A DNA stretch of 64,000 nucleotides from the NCBI GenBank assembly GCA_029907205.1, contig JARYMI010000003.1:124001-188000 (forward strand), given 5' to 3'. Source of the stretch: Clostridiales bacterium (lineage in GTDB: Bacteria; Acidobacteriota; Aminicenantia; Aminicenantales; UBA8522). Shown here one piece after another: positions 25,221 through 34,832 of the stretch. The translations under genes and the position numbers were made by a program. Numbering within the stretch: the first letter of the stretch is position 1; each line of letters begins with the position of its first letter. The notes under the pieces are model-generated. The model was not told where the DNA came from, made no database searches, and saw only the letters and a list, made by a program, of their open reading frames with translations.

Positions 25221-28200
25221 ATGAAAAAACTTTGTTTGGGGCTCACGATTTTAGGGTTGAGCCTGGCGGTTTTCTTGCTTATCAGAGCAAACAGCCAGGT
25301 CTGCACGACGCAAAGCGCCCGCGTCGTCGGCTACCGAGGAGGCGATGCTTCGACTCTTAGCAAACTGGATGGCATCGAGAATGACCTTGTAGGTCTTAAT
25401 CTCCGGCTCGAAGGGAAGGGCGCCAACTGGAAGGAGACAAGCAATTATCCGGTAACGACCAACTTAAGGATGACAGGCGCGGCGGCAGACTTTAACGGCG
25501 ATAGGTTGGTTGACCTTGTCCAGGGAGGAAGACAGTGCGACAATAACGCCAACCCGACAGACACGAACATTGCCATTTTCGTCAGCCGAGGAAAAGACCC
25601 TGGAAATCCACTCCGGTTTCTATTCGAGGGGCCTTACTATATTAATTATCTTGCTACCTTTACGACCTACGAAATCATGGCTCTCGGCGCCGGTGATTAT
25701 GACGGCGACGGCGACGCCGACTTCGCCGCGCTTTCCTGGCAAGGGAGGCTGTGGATTTTTAAAAACCTCTATGTTGAAAACAGGTTAAGACCGGGAGATA
25801 TCCCACAATTTGACCCGCGTCCCACTCTGCTGGGAGATTTGGTTAACGATGGGTACGGAGAATTCGGGACCGATTCAAGATACTGGCGGTGGGAGAGCAA
25901 CATCGAATGTGTCGATATCGATGGCGATCGAGACTTGGACCTGATTGTGGGAATCCCAACTTATCGAGCAAGAAATCGGTGGGGGTTAGTTGTTATCTAT
26001 ATCAATGATGGGAGGGGCACTTTTTCCCGTCTCCCACAAACCATCAACCCTTATCCCGCGAGCGCTCAGTACGGCGTGTGCGGCGTTGCAGCCGGCGATT
26101 TTGACAAGGATGGCGACGTCGATTTTATTGTCGGCTCGGCCAATTCGATGGACTTAATCTTCTACAGGAACGACGGCGGCACGTTCAAGGAAGATAACAA
26201 AAAGGGGATTACGATTCCCGCAAACCGCGGCTCCTGCACGTACCTCCGCGCTGGAGATGTGGATAAAGATGGAGACGTTGACTTTGTCCTGGCCACAGAC
26301 GGTTGGACAGCCAACCCGCCGGGCGGATATGTTTTTTGGTACGAAAATGATGGAACCGGAGTCTTTGCTCGTCGTCCCATTCCCGAGAGCGGCGCTCAGG
26401 TTTCCCCGTCCAGGGACCTTGACTCTGGAGCTATCGGAGATTTCGACGGCGACGGTGATTTGGATTTCTTTGTCGCTGACGGCAACGACTCCAGGAATTG
26501 TTATTTCTTCATGAACGACACATATCCCATATATAAAGATAAGGGGACTGTCTCTTCCAAGAACCTTCTTCCTTGCGATTTCATCACATCTGATTATGCC
26601 GTGGTGGCCGCGACAATCACCGTCGACGAGACAAAGCCACGAGGAACGAATATTGTCTATGAACTTTCCAATTCCAACGACATTAACGGGAATCCAAAGT
26701 GGGAAGGACCGGTGACCCCTGGAGTCGAATTCGAGTTCGAAAGCCCGGGCGATTTCCTCCGCTGGCGAGCGCTGTTCACAACCACAGATGAGACAGTTAC
26801 TTCAAAGCTCTGGAGATTGGATATAGACTACAAGTTCATAGGTAAAAGGGAATATTCCCGGACCTCTCAAGCCTTTACGACAGTGGATGTCGACCCGGGT
26901 CGAGGGGGCGACGAGGAAGTCCTCTATTCTGCCTCGTTTGAATTTCCAAAATGGAGAGGCCATCTCAGGTCGTGGAACGTGAGCGACATCGAGCTCGCCT
27001 ACACCAGAGGGTCACAGCTTGCGGATATCCTGGATGTGGGCGCGACTTTTGTTGAAGACGCCGGGGTGAACCTGAGCAACAGAGACTGGTCAAGTCGCGT
27101 CGTTTACACGGCCTATGATCGGGAGAATGATGACGTCATGAATGACCGGCTCGATTTCCACCCCCGGGAGGCTGCCACCTTGGACGACTTTCTCCTGCTT
27201 GGCATAGGAAGCCCAGAAGTCGTGCCGCTCATCCGCTTCGTGCTCGGAGAGGGCCGAAACTGGAAGTTGGGCGATATCAACCATTCATCGCCCAAGGTTC
27301 TCGAGCCGCCGCGGGGAACCCCATCCCTGATGGGCTCGGGCTATGAAATCTTCAAGGAAGCATACAAGAACCGACGAAAAGTTGTCCTGGTCGGAGCCAA
27401 TGACGGCATGCTCCATTGCTTTGACGCCGTGACCCTCGAAGAGCTCTGGGCATTTATCCCCAACAACCTCCTTTATAAACTAAAAAGGATGCGGATTCTT
27501 GACCCCGACTGCGGCTATTACCTCAACCATGAATTTTTCGTTGATGGAACGCCGACGATCCAGGATGTCTATTTTAGAGGGGCATGGCGCACTGTCGTTG
27601 TCTGCGGCCAGGGCTCAGGCTGGGGGAAAAATCAGAAGTGCTATTATTTTGCCCTCGATGTTACCAATCCTGAGTCGCCTCAACCTCTCTGGGAATTCAC
27701 CGACACTTACATGGGCGAGACGTGGTCGGTGCCGGCCATCGCTAAGATTGAATCTCTCAGCCAATGGGTCATTTTCTTCGGCTCAGGCTACGACAACGAT
27801 AACGACCCAACAGAGAATATCGGCCATTATTTCTACGCAGTTGACGTGGAAACAGGGACAATCATCAGGTCATTCGAAATCGCCGAGAGGCGAGAGCCGG
27901 CGAGCCCATTCGGGATTCAAAATACTCTTCCCGGGTCGCCGGAAATTGTTGATAAGGATAACGATGGCTTTGCCGACGCGGTTTACTTTGGGGATTTGAT
28001 CGGGAGGGTCTGGAAGATCGATTTAACAGAAAAAGGAGGTATTAGTATATGGGAGCCGGAGGTCATCTACCGCGATCCCTATTTGCACCCCATCGTCACG
28101 CGGCCGGCTATCTATGTTAACAAGGTGGATAAAACGGTGAGCCTCTATGTGGGCACTGGAGGAGACGACAAAGCTCCAGACACCGAATACTATTCTCTTG

Positions 28201-28736
28201 TCGCCATCAAAGACACCGGCGCGTCGGCTACCGTGGAGTGGTATATCGGGCCTGATGATCTGGCTACTCGGCTGGGGATCAACATCGACCGCAAGAAAGG
28301 AGAATTTGTCCAGGGAGAAAAAGTCTGGGCCGACGATATCATTGCCGACCGGATTGTGTATATCGCAACGCTTCAAGGCAGTATCGAGTCATTGAACCCG
28401 TGTAAAGCTCTCGCCGGTAGCGGAAAGCTCTATGCGCGGTACATTTTGGGCAACCAGATGGGCGGCACGGCCTTATTAAGCGCTGAGGGCGCGCCGGAAG
28501 CGTTTAAAGTGACAAAGCAGAAAGTCAGGTCCGCCGTGACAATAGGGGAGACGCAAGTTGTGACGGGAGAGGAAGGTCAGCCCGGTATCAGCAAAAGAAA
28601 AGTCTTCATCCAGAGCTTCACCCAGCCCGGTGAGGGCGGGCCAGAGCCGCCAAGCCAGGTCCTGGCACAACCTGTGCCTCAGACTGCCCTGGTGATCAAA
28701 TCCTGGAGGGAAATCTACAAGGTCTTCAAGAAATAG
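25221..28736 (+). CDS. PilY1-like type IV pilus tip protein with FG-GAP/VCBS repeats
   Basis: A 1171-residue exported protein. ATG 25221 follows GGAAAAGGAAG and begins a Sec signal (LTILGLSLAVFLLIRANS). Residues about 85-430 carry at least six Asp-rich calcium loops of FG-GAP/VCBS blades (DYDGDGDADFAAL, DFDKDGDVDFIVG, DVDKDGDVDFVLA, DFDGDGDLDFFVA), an integrin-like propeller. The C-terminal 480 residues match the PilY1 propeller: VVLVGANDGMLHCFDAVTLEELWAFIPNNL, PTIQDVYFRGAWRTVVVCGQGSGW, EIVDKDNDGFADAVYFGDLIGRVWKIDL with its own calcium loop, and IQSFTQPG near the end. PilY1 promotes pilus extension, adhesion and surface sensing. It closes the minor-pilin operon. Confidence 0.9.
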   Translation: MKKLCLGLTILGLSLAVFLLIRANSQVCTTQSARVVGYRGGDASTLSKLDGIENDLVGLNLRLEGKGANWKETSNYPVTTNLRMTGAAADFNGDRLVDLVQGGRQCDNNANPTDTNIAIFVSRGKDPGNPLRFLFEGPYYINYLATFTTYEIMALGAGDYDGDGDADFAALSWQGRLWIFKNLYVENRLRPGDIPQFDPRPTLLGDLVNDGYGEFGTDSRYWRWESNIECVDIDGDRDLDLIVGIPTYRARNRWGLVVIYINDGRGTFSRLPQTINPYPASAQYGVCGVAAGDFDKDGDVDFIVGSANSMDLIFYRNDGGTFKEDNKKGITIPANRGSCTYLRAGDVDKDGDVDFVLATDGWTANPPGGYVFWYENDGTGVFARRPIPESGAQVSPSRDLDSGAIGDFDGDGDLDFFVADGNDSRNCYFFMNDTYPIYKDKGTVSSKNLLPCDFITSDYAVVAATITVDETKPRGTNIVYELSNSNDINGNPKWEGPVTPGVEFEFESPGDFLRWRALFTTTDETVTSKLWRLDIDYKFIGKREYSRTSQAFTTVDVDPGRGGDEEVLYSASFEFPKWRGHLRSWNVSDIELAYTRGSQLADILDVGATFVEDAGVNLSNRDWSSRVVYTAYDRENDDVMNDRLDFHPREAATLDDFLLLGIGSPEVVPLIRFVLGEGRNWKLGDINHSSPKVLEPPRGTPSLMGSGYEIFKEAYKNRRKVVLVGANDGMLHCFDAVTLEELWAFIPNNLLYKLKRMRILDPDCGYYLNHEFFVDGTPTIQDVYFRGAWRTVVVCGQGSGWGKNQKCYYFALDVTNPESPQPLWEFTDTYMGETWSVPAIAKIESLSQWVIFFGSGYDNDNDPTENIGHYFYAVDVETGTIIRSFEIAERREPASPFGIQNTLPGSPEIVDKDNDGFADAVYFGDLIGRVWKIDLTEKGGISIWEPEVIYRDPYLHPIVTRPAIYVNKVDKTVSLYVGTGGDDKAPDTEYYSLVAIKDTGASATVEWYIGPDDLATRLGINIDRKKGEFVQGEKVWADDIIADRIVYIATLQGSIESLNPCKALAGSGKLYARYILGNQMGGTALLSAEGAPEAFKVTKQKVRSAVTIGETQVVTGEEGQPGISKRKVFIQSFTQPGEGGPEPPSQVLAQPVPQTALVIKSWREIYKVFKK

Positions 28737-28787
28737 GTGCGAGAGCGTCTTTTATTTATCGGCAGCAGACGATTCAAAGCGCCGCCG

Positions 28788-28890
28788 AAAAATGGGAGAC
28801 AGTTTATCTATTAACCTGATTTTTTCCTTACCCATTTTTTTTTAACCGCTTTATCGTTGATAGGTGAATGAGTAAGCTGTCCCCATTTTT
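28788..28890. repeat. REP-like palindromic element (AAAATGGGGACAG type)
   Basis: AAAAATGGGAGACAG at 28788-28802 is matched in inverted orientation by CTGTCCCCATTTTT at 28877-28890. The similarity continues inward for about 30 bases with small differences (AGTTTATCTATTAACCT against AGCTTACTCATTCACCT). The pair encloses a T-rich centre. AAATGGGGACAG-type ends are, from memory, those of REP elements moved by REP-associated tyrosine transposases. It lies in the gap between the pilY1-like gene and uppP. Confidence 0.6.
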
Positions 28891-28976
28891 ATGAATTTGA
28901 CAGGAAGGAGGGAAGGCGGATATAGTGCAGAGCCTCGAGCGAAGTCTCTCCAGAGGACGGTCGGGTCGAAAAGAAG

Positions 28977-29762
28977 ATGAATTTTTTGGACGCGCTTATC
29001 CTTGGCCTCGTCGAAGGGCTGACGGAGTTTTTGCCCATCTCGAGCACGTTCCACCTGATTTTTGTCTCGAAGGCTCTCGGCACCGGGCAAAGCGATTTTG
29101 CTAAGCTGTTCAACGTCTTTATCCAGAGCGGCGCCATCCTGGCTGTTCTGGCGTTTTACTGGAAGAACCTGCGCCGGGATGGAGCCCTGGTCACGAAGAC
29201 GCTAGCCGCCTTTTTTCCCACTGTCGTCCTTGGCACTCTCTTTTATGCGGTCATCAAACAGGTCTTTTTTGAGTCCCTCCTGAGCATGACCGCTGTCTTC
29301 ATCCTGGTCGGCATCCTTTTTTTTGTTTTTGAATGGATGGTCCGAAAAGGGTTGCTGCGTCCTTTAAAGCCACTTTCCGAGTTAACCTATGGGAATGCTA
29401 TAATCATCGGAATTGCCCAGTGTCTCGCCTTCTTGCCGGGCGTCTCGCGCGCTGGCGCCGTCATCCTGGCGATGATGATCTTAGGCTTCAGGCGGGCCGA
29501 TGCGGCAGCCTTTTCTTTCCTCCTGGCCGTGCCCACTCTTCTTGCGGCAGGCGCCTATGACCTTTACAAGACGAGAGAAACCATCCTTCACTCGGCGAAC
29601 AATGTTCTCTTGTTAGTTGTCGGCTCCGCCGTCGCCTTTGCCGTGGCGTACCTGGCCGTCAAATGGTTCATCCGCTACTTGCAGCGACATACGCTCCATC
29701 TTTTCGGTTTCTACCGTTTTATCGTCGGCTCGATTCTTCTCCTGGTCCTGCTCCTGGGTTAG
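28977..29762 (+). CDS. Undecaprenyl-diphosphatase-family membrane protein (variant UppP/BacA)
   Basis: A 261-residue polytopic membrane protein of the UppP/BacA family, which dephosphorylates undecaprenyl diphosphate in cell-wall lipid recycling. EGLTEFLPISSTFHL (residues 13-27) and LPGVSRAGAVI (153-163) are the two catalytic motifs. Most canonical members read SSTGHL and PGTSRSGAT: here Gly is replaced by Phe25, the Ser by Ala159 and the Thr (E. coli Thr178) by Val162. The glutamates 13 and 17, His26 and Arg158 are kept. It may be a specialised paralogue. The ribosome site is weak. Its 3' end faces the APC permease gene with a 9-base gap. Confidence 0.82.
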   Translation: MNFLDALILGLVEGLTEFLPISSTFHLIFVSKALGTGQSDFAKLFNVFIQSGAILAVLAFYWKNLRRDGALVTKTLAAFFPTVVLGTLFYAVIKQVFFESLLSMTAVFILVGILFFVFEWMVRKGLLRPLKPLSELTYGNAIIIGIAQCLAFLPGVSRAGAVILAMMILGFRRADAAAFSFLLAVPTLLAAGAYDLYKTRETILHSANNVLLLVVGSAVAFAVAYLAVKWFIRYLQRHTLHLFGFYRFIVGSILLLVLLLG

Positions 29763-29771
29763 GACTGTCGC

Positions 29772-31169
29772 CTAGTCTCCCGTCTCGTGGGTCTCTTCCC
29801 TAAGTCCTCTGCGCGCTTTTCTTCTCCAGTAAAAATAAGCGGGGAGTCCAAGAAAGATGATGGCCAGGCCCGCGAAAGAGTTCCAGAACTGGTTGATGAG
29901 GGTGTTCACCGACACAAACAGGGCGGAGAGGATGAAAATGACCGGCGTCGCCGGATAGCCCCATGTTTTGTACGGCCGGGAAATGTCGGGCCTTTTCCGG
30001 CGCAGGATCATCACCGCGGCCACGGTCAGGCCGGAGAAGATCCACTGCCCGAAAATGACGTATGTGAAGAGCTGCTCAAAGGTTCCGGAAAGGCTGAGGA
30101 CGGCGCTCCAGCCGGCCAGGGCGAAAATGGATACATGGGGAGTAAGGAAGCGAGGATGAATTCGAGCGATGTTCTTGAAAAAAAGCCCATCCCTGGCCAT
30201 GGCGAAATAGACCCGTGGGCTGCACAGAAAATTCTGGTTGGTCGCTCCGGTGATGGAAAAGAGGATGATGAAAGCAATGATCGAAGCCCCGATCGGGCCG
30301 ATGGCGAAATTCATGGCGTCGCTGGCGATCCGGCTCGATTTGGCGATTTCGCTCGCCGGAAAGGCGTAGAGATAAGCAAGGTTGGTGAGCAGGTAAATGC
30401 CGATGATGATGAGCGTTCCGGCCAGAAGTCCTGCAGGAAAGTTTTTCTCCGGGTTGCGGATCTCGCCCGAGCTAAACGTCGAGCTTTCCCAGCCTTTGTA
30501 CGCCCAGAGAGTCGCCACCAAAGCGACGCCAAAACTGGCGATAAGATTGAGCGATAAAGCCTTGGGAGCGGGAGAGATGAAATGAGCGGCGCTTCCCTTG
30601 GCGAAGACAAAGACGACCACGCACACCCCGACGATAGCTCCGAACTTGATCAGGGTGAGGATATTTTGCACGATAGCGCCCCACTTAACCCCGATATAGT
30701 TGATGATAGCCAGGAGTGCGATCAAGGCGACAGCAACAACCTTTGTTTCCAAGGGGGTGAGGCCAACAAAGTGCGGAAGGTACTTGGACGAGAAAGCGAC
30801 GGCCAGCGTGGCGATGGCTCCAGAATCGATCACCAGAAACAGCGTCCACCCGAAGAGGAAGGAAACCAAAGGCCCGTAGGCCTCGCGCAGATAGACATAC
30901 ATTCCTCCCGCCTGGGGATAGGCGGCGCCGAGTTCCGAGAAAGAAAGGGCGCCGAAAAAGCAGAGGAGGCCGCCGAGGATCCACACAGCAAAGATGAGGA
31001 GAGGAGATTCCACGCCGGCCGCAACCGCAGCCGGGACGATGAAGATGCCCGACCCGATCACTCCGCCGACGATGATGCCGATGATATCCCAGAATCCCAG
31101 GACGCGAGGAAGCTCGCCTGGCACACTCGCTGAAAAACAGGTGTTCAACTTGCCATTTTCCTTGCTCAT
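29772..31169 (-). CDS. APC-superfamily amino-acid permease
   Basis: A 465-residue transporter with about 12 membrane helices. GFWDIIGIIVGGVIGSGIFIVPAAVA is the first helix with the GSGIF substrate-site motif; SELGAAYPQAGGMYVYLREAYGPL is the helix 3 region; TLWAYKGWESSTFSSGEIRNPEKNFPAG the helix 6-7 region. This pattern fits the LAT/AGT-like amino acid transporter branch, probably proton-coupled import or antiport. ATG 31169 has GGAG nine bases upstream; longer in-frame starts lack one. Its own promoter lies at 31195-31223. The substrate cannot be predicted. Confidence 0.88.
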   Translation of the reverse strand: MSKENGKLNTCFSASVPGELPRVLGFWDIIGIIVGGVIGSGIFIVPAAVAAGVESPLLIFAVWILGGLLCFFGALSFSELGAAYPQAGGMYVYLREAYGPLVSFLFGWTLFLVIDSGAIATLAVAFSSKYLPHFVGLTPLETKVVAVALIALLAIINYIGVKWGAIVQNILTLIKFGAIVGVCVVVFVFAKGSAAHFISPAPKALSLNLIASFGVALVATLWAYKGWESSTFSSGEIRNPEKNFPAGLLAGTLIIIGIYLLTNLAYLYAFPASEIAKSSRIASDAMNFAIGPIGASIIAFIILFSITGATNQNFLCSPRVYFAMARDGLFFKNIARIHPRFLTPHVSIFALAGWSAVLSLSGTFEQLFTYVIFGQWIFSGLTVAAVMILRRKRPDISRPYKTWGYPATPVIFILSALFVSVNTLINQFWNSFAGLAIIFLGLPAYFYWRRKARRGLREETHETGD

Positions 31170-31194
31170 CTTTCGTGCTCCAAGCCTGACGGTA

Positions 31195-31223
31195 TGTATA
31201 TAAAAAAATTCTCCCCTAATCAA
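31195..31223 (-). promoter_or_regulatory. Promoter of the APC permease
   Basis: Minus strand TTGATT (31223-31218), 17-base spacer, TATACA (31200-31195), 26 bases before the ATG. Confidence 0.6.
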
Positions 31224-31310
31224 CAAAAATCGCCATGTCCATGTTAATCGAGAGAGACACCGGATGAATTTTGTCTTTATTCACCCTTGAACCGGGCTGC
31301 TCAACTGAGT

Positions 31311-32879
31311 TCAGGCCAGGCCGACAAAAGGAAGGAGGATACGGAGAGAAGCCCAGATGACCAGCCCGCCAGCTATATTGAGGAGCGCCCCAGCGCGAAT
31401 CATCCTGGTGATGGGCACAAGGCCGGAGCCGTAGACGATGGCATTGGGCGGCGTGGAGACCGGCAGCATGAACGCATAGCTTGCCCCTATCGTTGCGCCG
31501 ATGGCAGGCGGGATGGGGTTGAGGCCGCCTGCAAGAGAAACGGAAATCATGATCGGCACAACCATCGTCGCCACAGCCGTGTTCGAGGTGATCTCACTGA
31601 CGAAGGTTGCCAAGAATATTCCGACCAGGGTCAGCCCCCAGAGCGATGTCGCTCCGCACAGGTCGAGAAGGCCCTTGCCCAAGGTTTCGGCGAGCCCTGT
31701 CCTGAACATGAGGTCGCCCAGGGACAGGCCGCCGCCAAAAAGGAGCAGGGTGCCCCAGTCGATTTGCAAAGCCTGCCTCCAGGTGAGCGTAAACTTGCGC
31801 TTTTTCCAGTTGATTGGAAAAATGAAAAGAAGCAAGGCGGCTAAAACTGCAGCGACCGCCTCGGGCACTCGCGATGAGTATCCTCTGGTCAAGGGAGAAT
31901 CCTGGCCGCTAATTAGGGTCAGGAAACCCGGCATAATCCAGAGGACAACTGCCACAAGGAAGGCGACGAGCGTGTTCTTCTGACCCCGAGTCCAAGGGCC
32001 GAGCCTCGCCCGCTCACATTGGACGAATTCTCGGCTTCCTTGGATGCGGCGGACCTCTGGCTTGTGTAACCGAACCATGATGGAGAAAAGAACGAGATAG
32101 GTTATCACCAAAAGCGGGACGGCGAACATCATCCAGCGGAAAAATGGAATTTTCACCTGCGTAAATTTTTCGATCATGGCAAGACCGATGAGGTTAGGCG
32201 GTGTCCCGACGGGTGTGCCGATGCCGCCCGTCGATGAGGCATAAGCCGCCATCAACATCATCCCCGTGGTGAATCGCAGGCTTTCGACGTGGACTTCCTG
32301 GCCTGTCTGCCGGGCCATCATTTCAGCCAGAGCCGAGATGATCCCGATGCCGATCGGAAACATCATCGCTGTTGTGGCCGTGTTCGAGATCCACATGGAT
32401 AGCAGCGCACAGACAGCGCCGTAGACAAAAAGAATGCGGCCGGCGCTGTTGCCGATCAGCCGCAGAGAGAGGAGGGCGTAGGCAAATCGCCTGTCAAGTT
32501 CATGAACGGACATGGCCCGGGCGAGAAGGAAACTCCCCATGAAAAGGAAAATGATCGGGTCGGCGAACGGAGCAAAGACAGTCCTCGCGTCAGCCACGCC
32601 TGAAACAATGCACAACGCTGCCCCCAGGACGGCCGTGGCCGGTATAGGGATAGCTTCGCTGACCCACCAGGTAACGACCCAGCTGATGATGGCTGCGAGC
32701 GTATGGGCTTCGCGACTGAGGCCCCTCAGGGGCAAAAAGAATATTATGACAGCAATAACAGGCCCCGCGAAAATGCCGATCGTCCGGCGAGAGCGCTCGA
32801 AACGTTTTTCTGCTTCGGTGAATTTTTCCTCTGCGGCCGCAAAATCGCCGCCACCCGCATTTTCTTCTTTCTTGAGCAT
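31311..32879 (-). CDS. DASS (SLC13)-family anion:sodium symporter
   Basis: A 522-residue membrane protein of the divalent anion:sodium symporter family, which imports dicarboxylates, citrate or sulfate. The duplicated SNT motifs are both present: SNTATTAMMFPIG in the first half and SNTAVATMVVPIM in the second. ASSTGGIGTPVGTPPNLIG and LPVSTPPNAIVYGSG are the paired re-entrant-loop motifs. The N-terminus before TM1 is hydrophilic and charged. The start is uncertain: ATG 32879 has no clear ribosome site, and in-frame TTG codons lie further upstream. Substrate unknown. Confidence 0.87.
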   Translation of the reverse strand: MLKKEENAGGGDFAAAEEKFTEAEKRFERSRRTIGIFAGPVIAVIIFFLPLRGLSREAHTLAAIISWVVTWWVSEAIPIPATAVLGAALCIVSGVADARTVFAPFADPIIFLFMGSFLLARAMSVHELDRRFAYALLSLRLIGNSAGRILFVYGAVCALLSMWISNTATTAMMFPIGIGIISALAEMMARQTGQEVHVESLRFTTGMMLMAAYASSTGGIGTPVGTPPNLIGLAMIEKFTQVKIPFFRWMMFAVPLLVITYLVLFSIMVRLHKPEVRRIQGSREFVQCERARLGPWTRGQKNTLVAFLVAVVLWIMPGFLTLISGQDSPLTRGYSSRVPEAVAAVLAALLLFIFPINWKKRKFTLTWRQALQIDWGTLLLFGGGLSLGDLMFRTGLAETLGKGLLDLCGATSLWGLTLVGIFLATFVSEITSNTAVATMVVPIMISVSLAGGLNPIPPAIGATIGASYAFMLPVSTPPNAIVYGSGLVPITRMIRAGALLNIAGGLVIWASLRILLPFVGLA

Positions 32880-33011
32880 TGACAATTTATCAATAGCAGG
32901 CAAGGACGCATATTTATCATACCGCGAGCGATCCCGCAAGCTCCTTTTGCAATAACATCTTAACCGCAATGCCTCGTGAAAGTACGAAAAGGGGTGGCAC
33001 GGCTGTCGGTT

Positions 33012-33040
33012 TTGACTTCAAAAAATCGCTGTGCTAAAGT
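33012..33040 (+). promoter_or_regulatory. Promoter of the cstA-like gene
   Basis: TTGACT (33012-33017), 17-base spacer, TAAAGT (33035-33040). The ATG is 19 bases after the -10 and has no Shine-Dalgarno, so the leader would be very short. The divergent gap 32880-33059 holds nothing else that I recognise. Confidence 0.68.
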
Positions 33041-33059
33041 GGGTCTCCTTTAGCGAACG

Positions 33060-34808
33060 ATGAACGTCCTCGTCGTCTTGGGAGTTGTTTTCATCGCCTT
33101 CGGGTTGGCCAGCCGCTTTTATTCCCGTTATATCGCTCGCATTCTCGGTGAAGACCGGGCAAACCCCACGCCGGCCGTGAAGTCCTGCGACGGCCGCGAT
33201 TACGTCCCGACAAAGACCTATATCGTCTTTGCTCATCACTTTTCCGCCATCTCAGGCGCCGGCCCTATCCTCGGCCCCACCATGGCCATTCTTTACGGGT
33301 TTGTGCCGGCATGGCTCTGGCTGGTTCTCGGCGCCATCTTCATCGGTGCTGTCCATGATTTCACCTCCCTCTTCGTCAGCATGCGGGAGGGCGGCAAGTC
33401 CATGGCCGAAGTCGCCCGCAGGACGCTCGGCAACCCGGGCTTTAACCTCTTCATCGGGTTCACCATCGTCATGATCGTGCTGGTTACGTCTTCGTTCTTG
33501 AGCGCCACGGCTATTTCTTTGACCTCGCTCTGGCCGCTGGCCAAGATTGGCGTCACCGAGGGTCAGACATTCCTGAAGACGGTTGTTCGTGAAGGCGTGG
33601 TCATGGGCCGGATCGGCGGGATTGCCTCGATGTCGGTGATCGTTATCACCCTCTGCTCGCCCTTTTTAGGCTGGTTGCTGTACAGGAAAGGAATAAAGAC
33701 GGCTTATGCCTATCTTCTGGCCCTGGGTGTCTGCGTGGGCTCGGTTTTTCTTGGCATCGCTTACCCTGTGACCCTGTCGACGACGACCTGGATGGTCATC
33801 ATCTCGGTTTATGTCCTCTTTGCGGCCGGCGTGCCGGTCTGGGTTATTCTCCAGCCGCGAGACCTGATCAACGTCCAGATCCTTTACGGAGGCATCATTC
33901 TGATGGTCGTCTCTTTGTTCGCTACTGGAGTTGACGGGCTGTCCGTGTCGATACCCAGCTTCAACCTCAAAGAAGGAGTCCAGAATTTGGGGTTTATCTG
34001 GCCGATGATGTTCTGCACCATTGCGTGCGGCGCGATTTCAGGCTTTCACTCGCTCGTCGCCGGAGGAACCACGGGGAAACAGTTGGCCTGTGAAACGGAC
34101 GCCCGCAGGGTGGGATACAACGCCATGCTTTTGGAGTCGGTCCTGGCCGTGTGCGTGCTTCTGGCGCTCGGCGCGGCCATGAACTTCGGTGATTACAAGT
34201 CGATCGTCTGGCCATCCGACCCAGCGGTAAAATCAAACCCTATCCTGGCCTTCTCGTTGGCCGCCGGTCATCTTTTCAACCGCGGCCTGGGAATTCCGGT
34301 GGCCCTTGGCTCTGTCTTCGGGATTCTGCTCGTCGAAGGGTTTGTCGTGACGACACTCGACGCCGCGGTCCGGCTCAACCGGTATCTTTTTGAGGAACTC
34401 TGGGCAATCCTCTTCAAGCAGACGCCGAAGCTCCTCAGGAACTATTGGTTCAACTCCGGTCTTTCCGTCGTGCTGATGTGGATCCTTGCGTATTCCAACG
34501 CCTTCATCGCTCTCTGGCCCATCTTCGGCACAGCCAACCAGCTTTTGGCTGCGCTCGTCCTGTTGGCTGTCTCGGCCTGGTTGCTGCTCCGCAGGAAAAA
34601 GAATGTTTTCACCCTGATCCCGGCTGTGTTCATGATCACGACGACCGTGGCGTCGCTTGTCATCCTGATGACGAACTACATTCGGAGCAGGAATTACATT
34701 CTTGCCTTTGCTGACGCCCTCCTGATGATTCTTTCCGGCGGAGCAATCTGGCTTTTCCTCAAGACTTTCCTTCGGCCGAGGGTCTCGCCAAGGCCCGGGT
34801 CAGCTTGA
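33060..34808 (+). CDS. cstA: CstA-family carbon starvation protein / transporter
   Basis: A 582-residue membrane protein with about 15 helices. TPAVKSCDGRDYVPTKTYIVFAHHFSAISGAGPILGPTMA is diagnostic of CstA/BtsT, which take up pyruvate or peptides during carbon limitation. AIFIGAVHDFTSLFVSMREGGKSMAEVARRTLG and AGGTTGKQLACETDARRVGYNAML also fit. It starts directly behind a strong promoter with no ribosome site. A small two-helix protein and an NSS transporter follow on the same strand with short gaps, so the three are probably one operon. No YbdD/YjiX-type partner is seen. Confidence 0.92.
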   Translation: MNVLVVLGVVFIAFGLASRFYSRYIARILGEDRANPTPAVKSCDGRDYVPTKTYIVFAHHFSAISGAGPILGPTMAILYGFVPAWLWLVLGAIFIGAVHDFTSLFVSMREGGKSMAEVARRTLGNPGFNLFIGFTIVMIVLVTSSFLSATAISLTSLWPLAKIGVTEGQTFLKTVVREGVVMGRIGGIASMSVIVITLCSPFLGWLLYRKGIKTAYAYLLALGVCVGSVFLGIAYPVTLSTTTWMVIISVYVLFAAGVPVWVILQPRDLINVQILYGGIILMVVSLFATGVDGLSVSIPSFNLKEGVQNLGFIWPMMFCTIACGAISGFHSLVAGGTTGKQLACETDARRVGYNAMLLESVLAVCVLLALGAAMNFGDYKSIVWPSDPAVKSNPILAFSLAAGHLFNRGLGIPVALGSVFGILLVEGFVVTTLDAAVRLNRYLFEELWAILFKQTPKLLRNYWFNSGLSVVLMWILAYSNAFIALWPIFGTANQLLAALVLLAVSAWLLLRRKKNVFTLIPAVFMITTTVASLVILMTNYIRSRNYILAFADALLMILSGGAIWLFLKTFLRPRVSPRPGSA

Positions 34809-34832
34809 TACAGACAGAGAAAGGAGGCAGGT

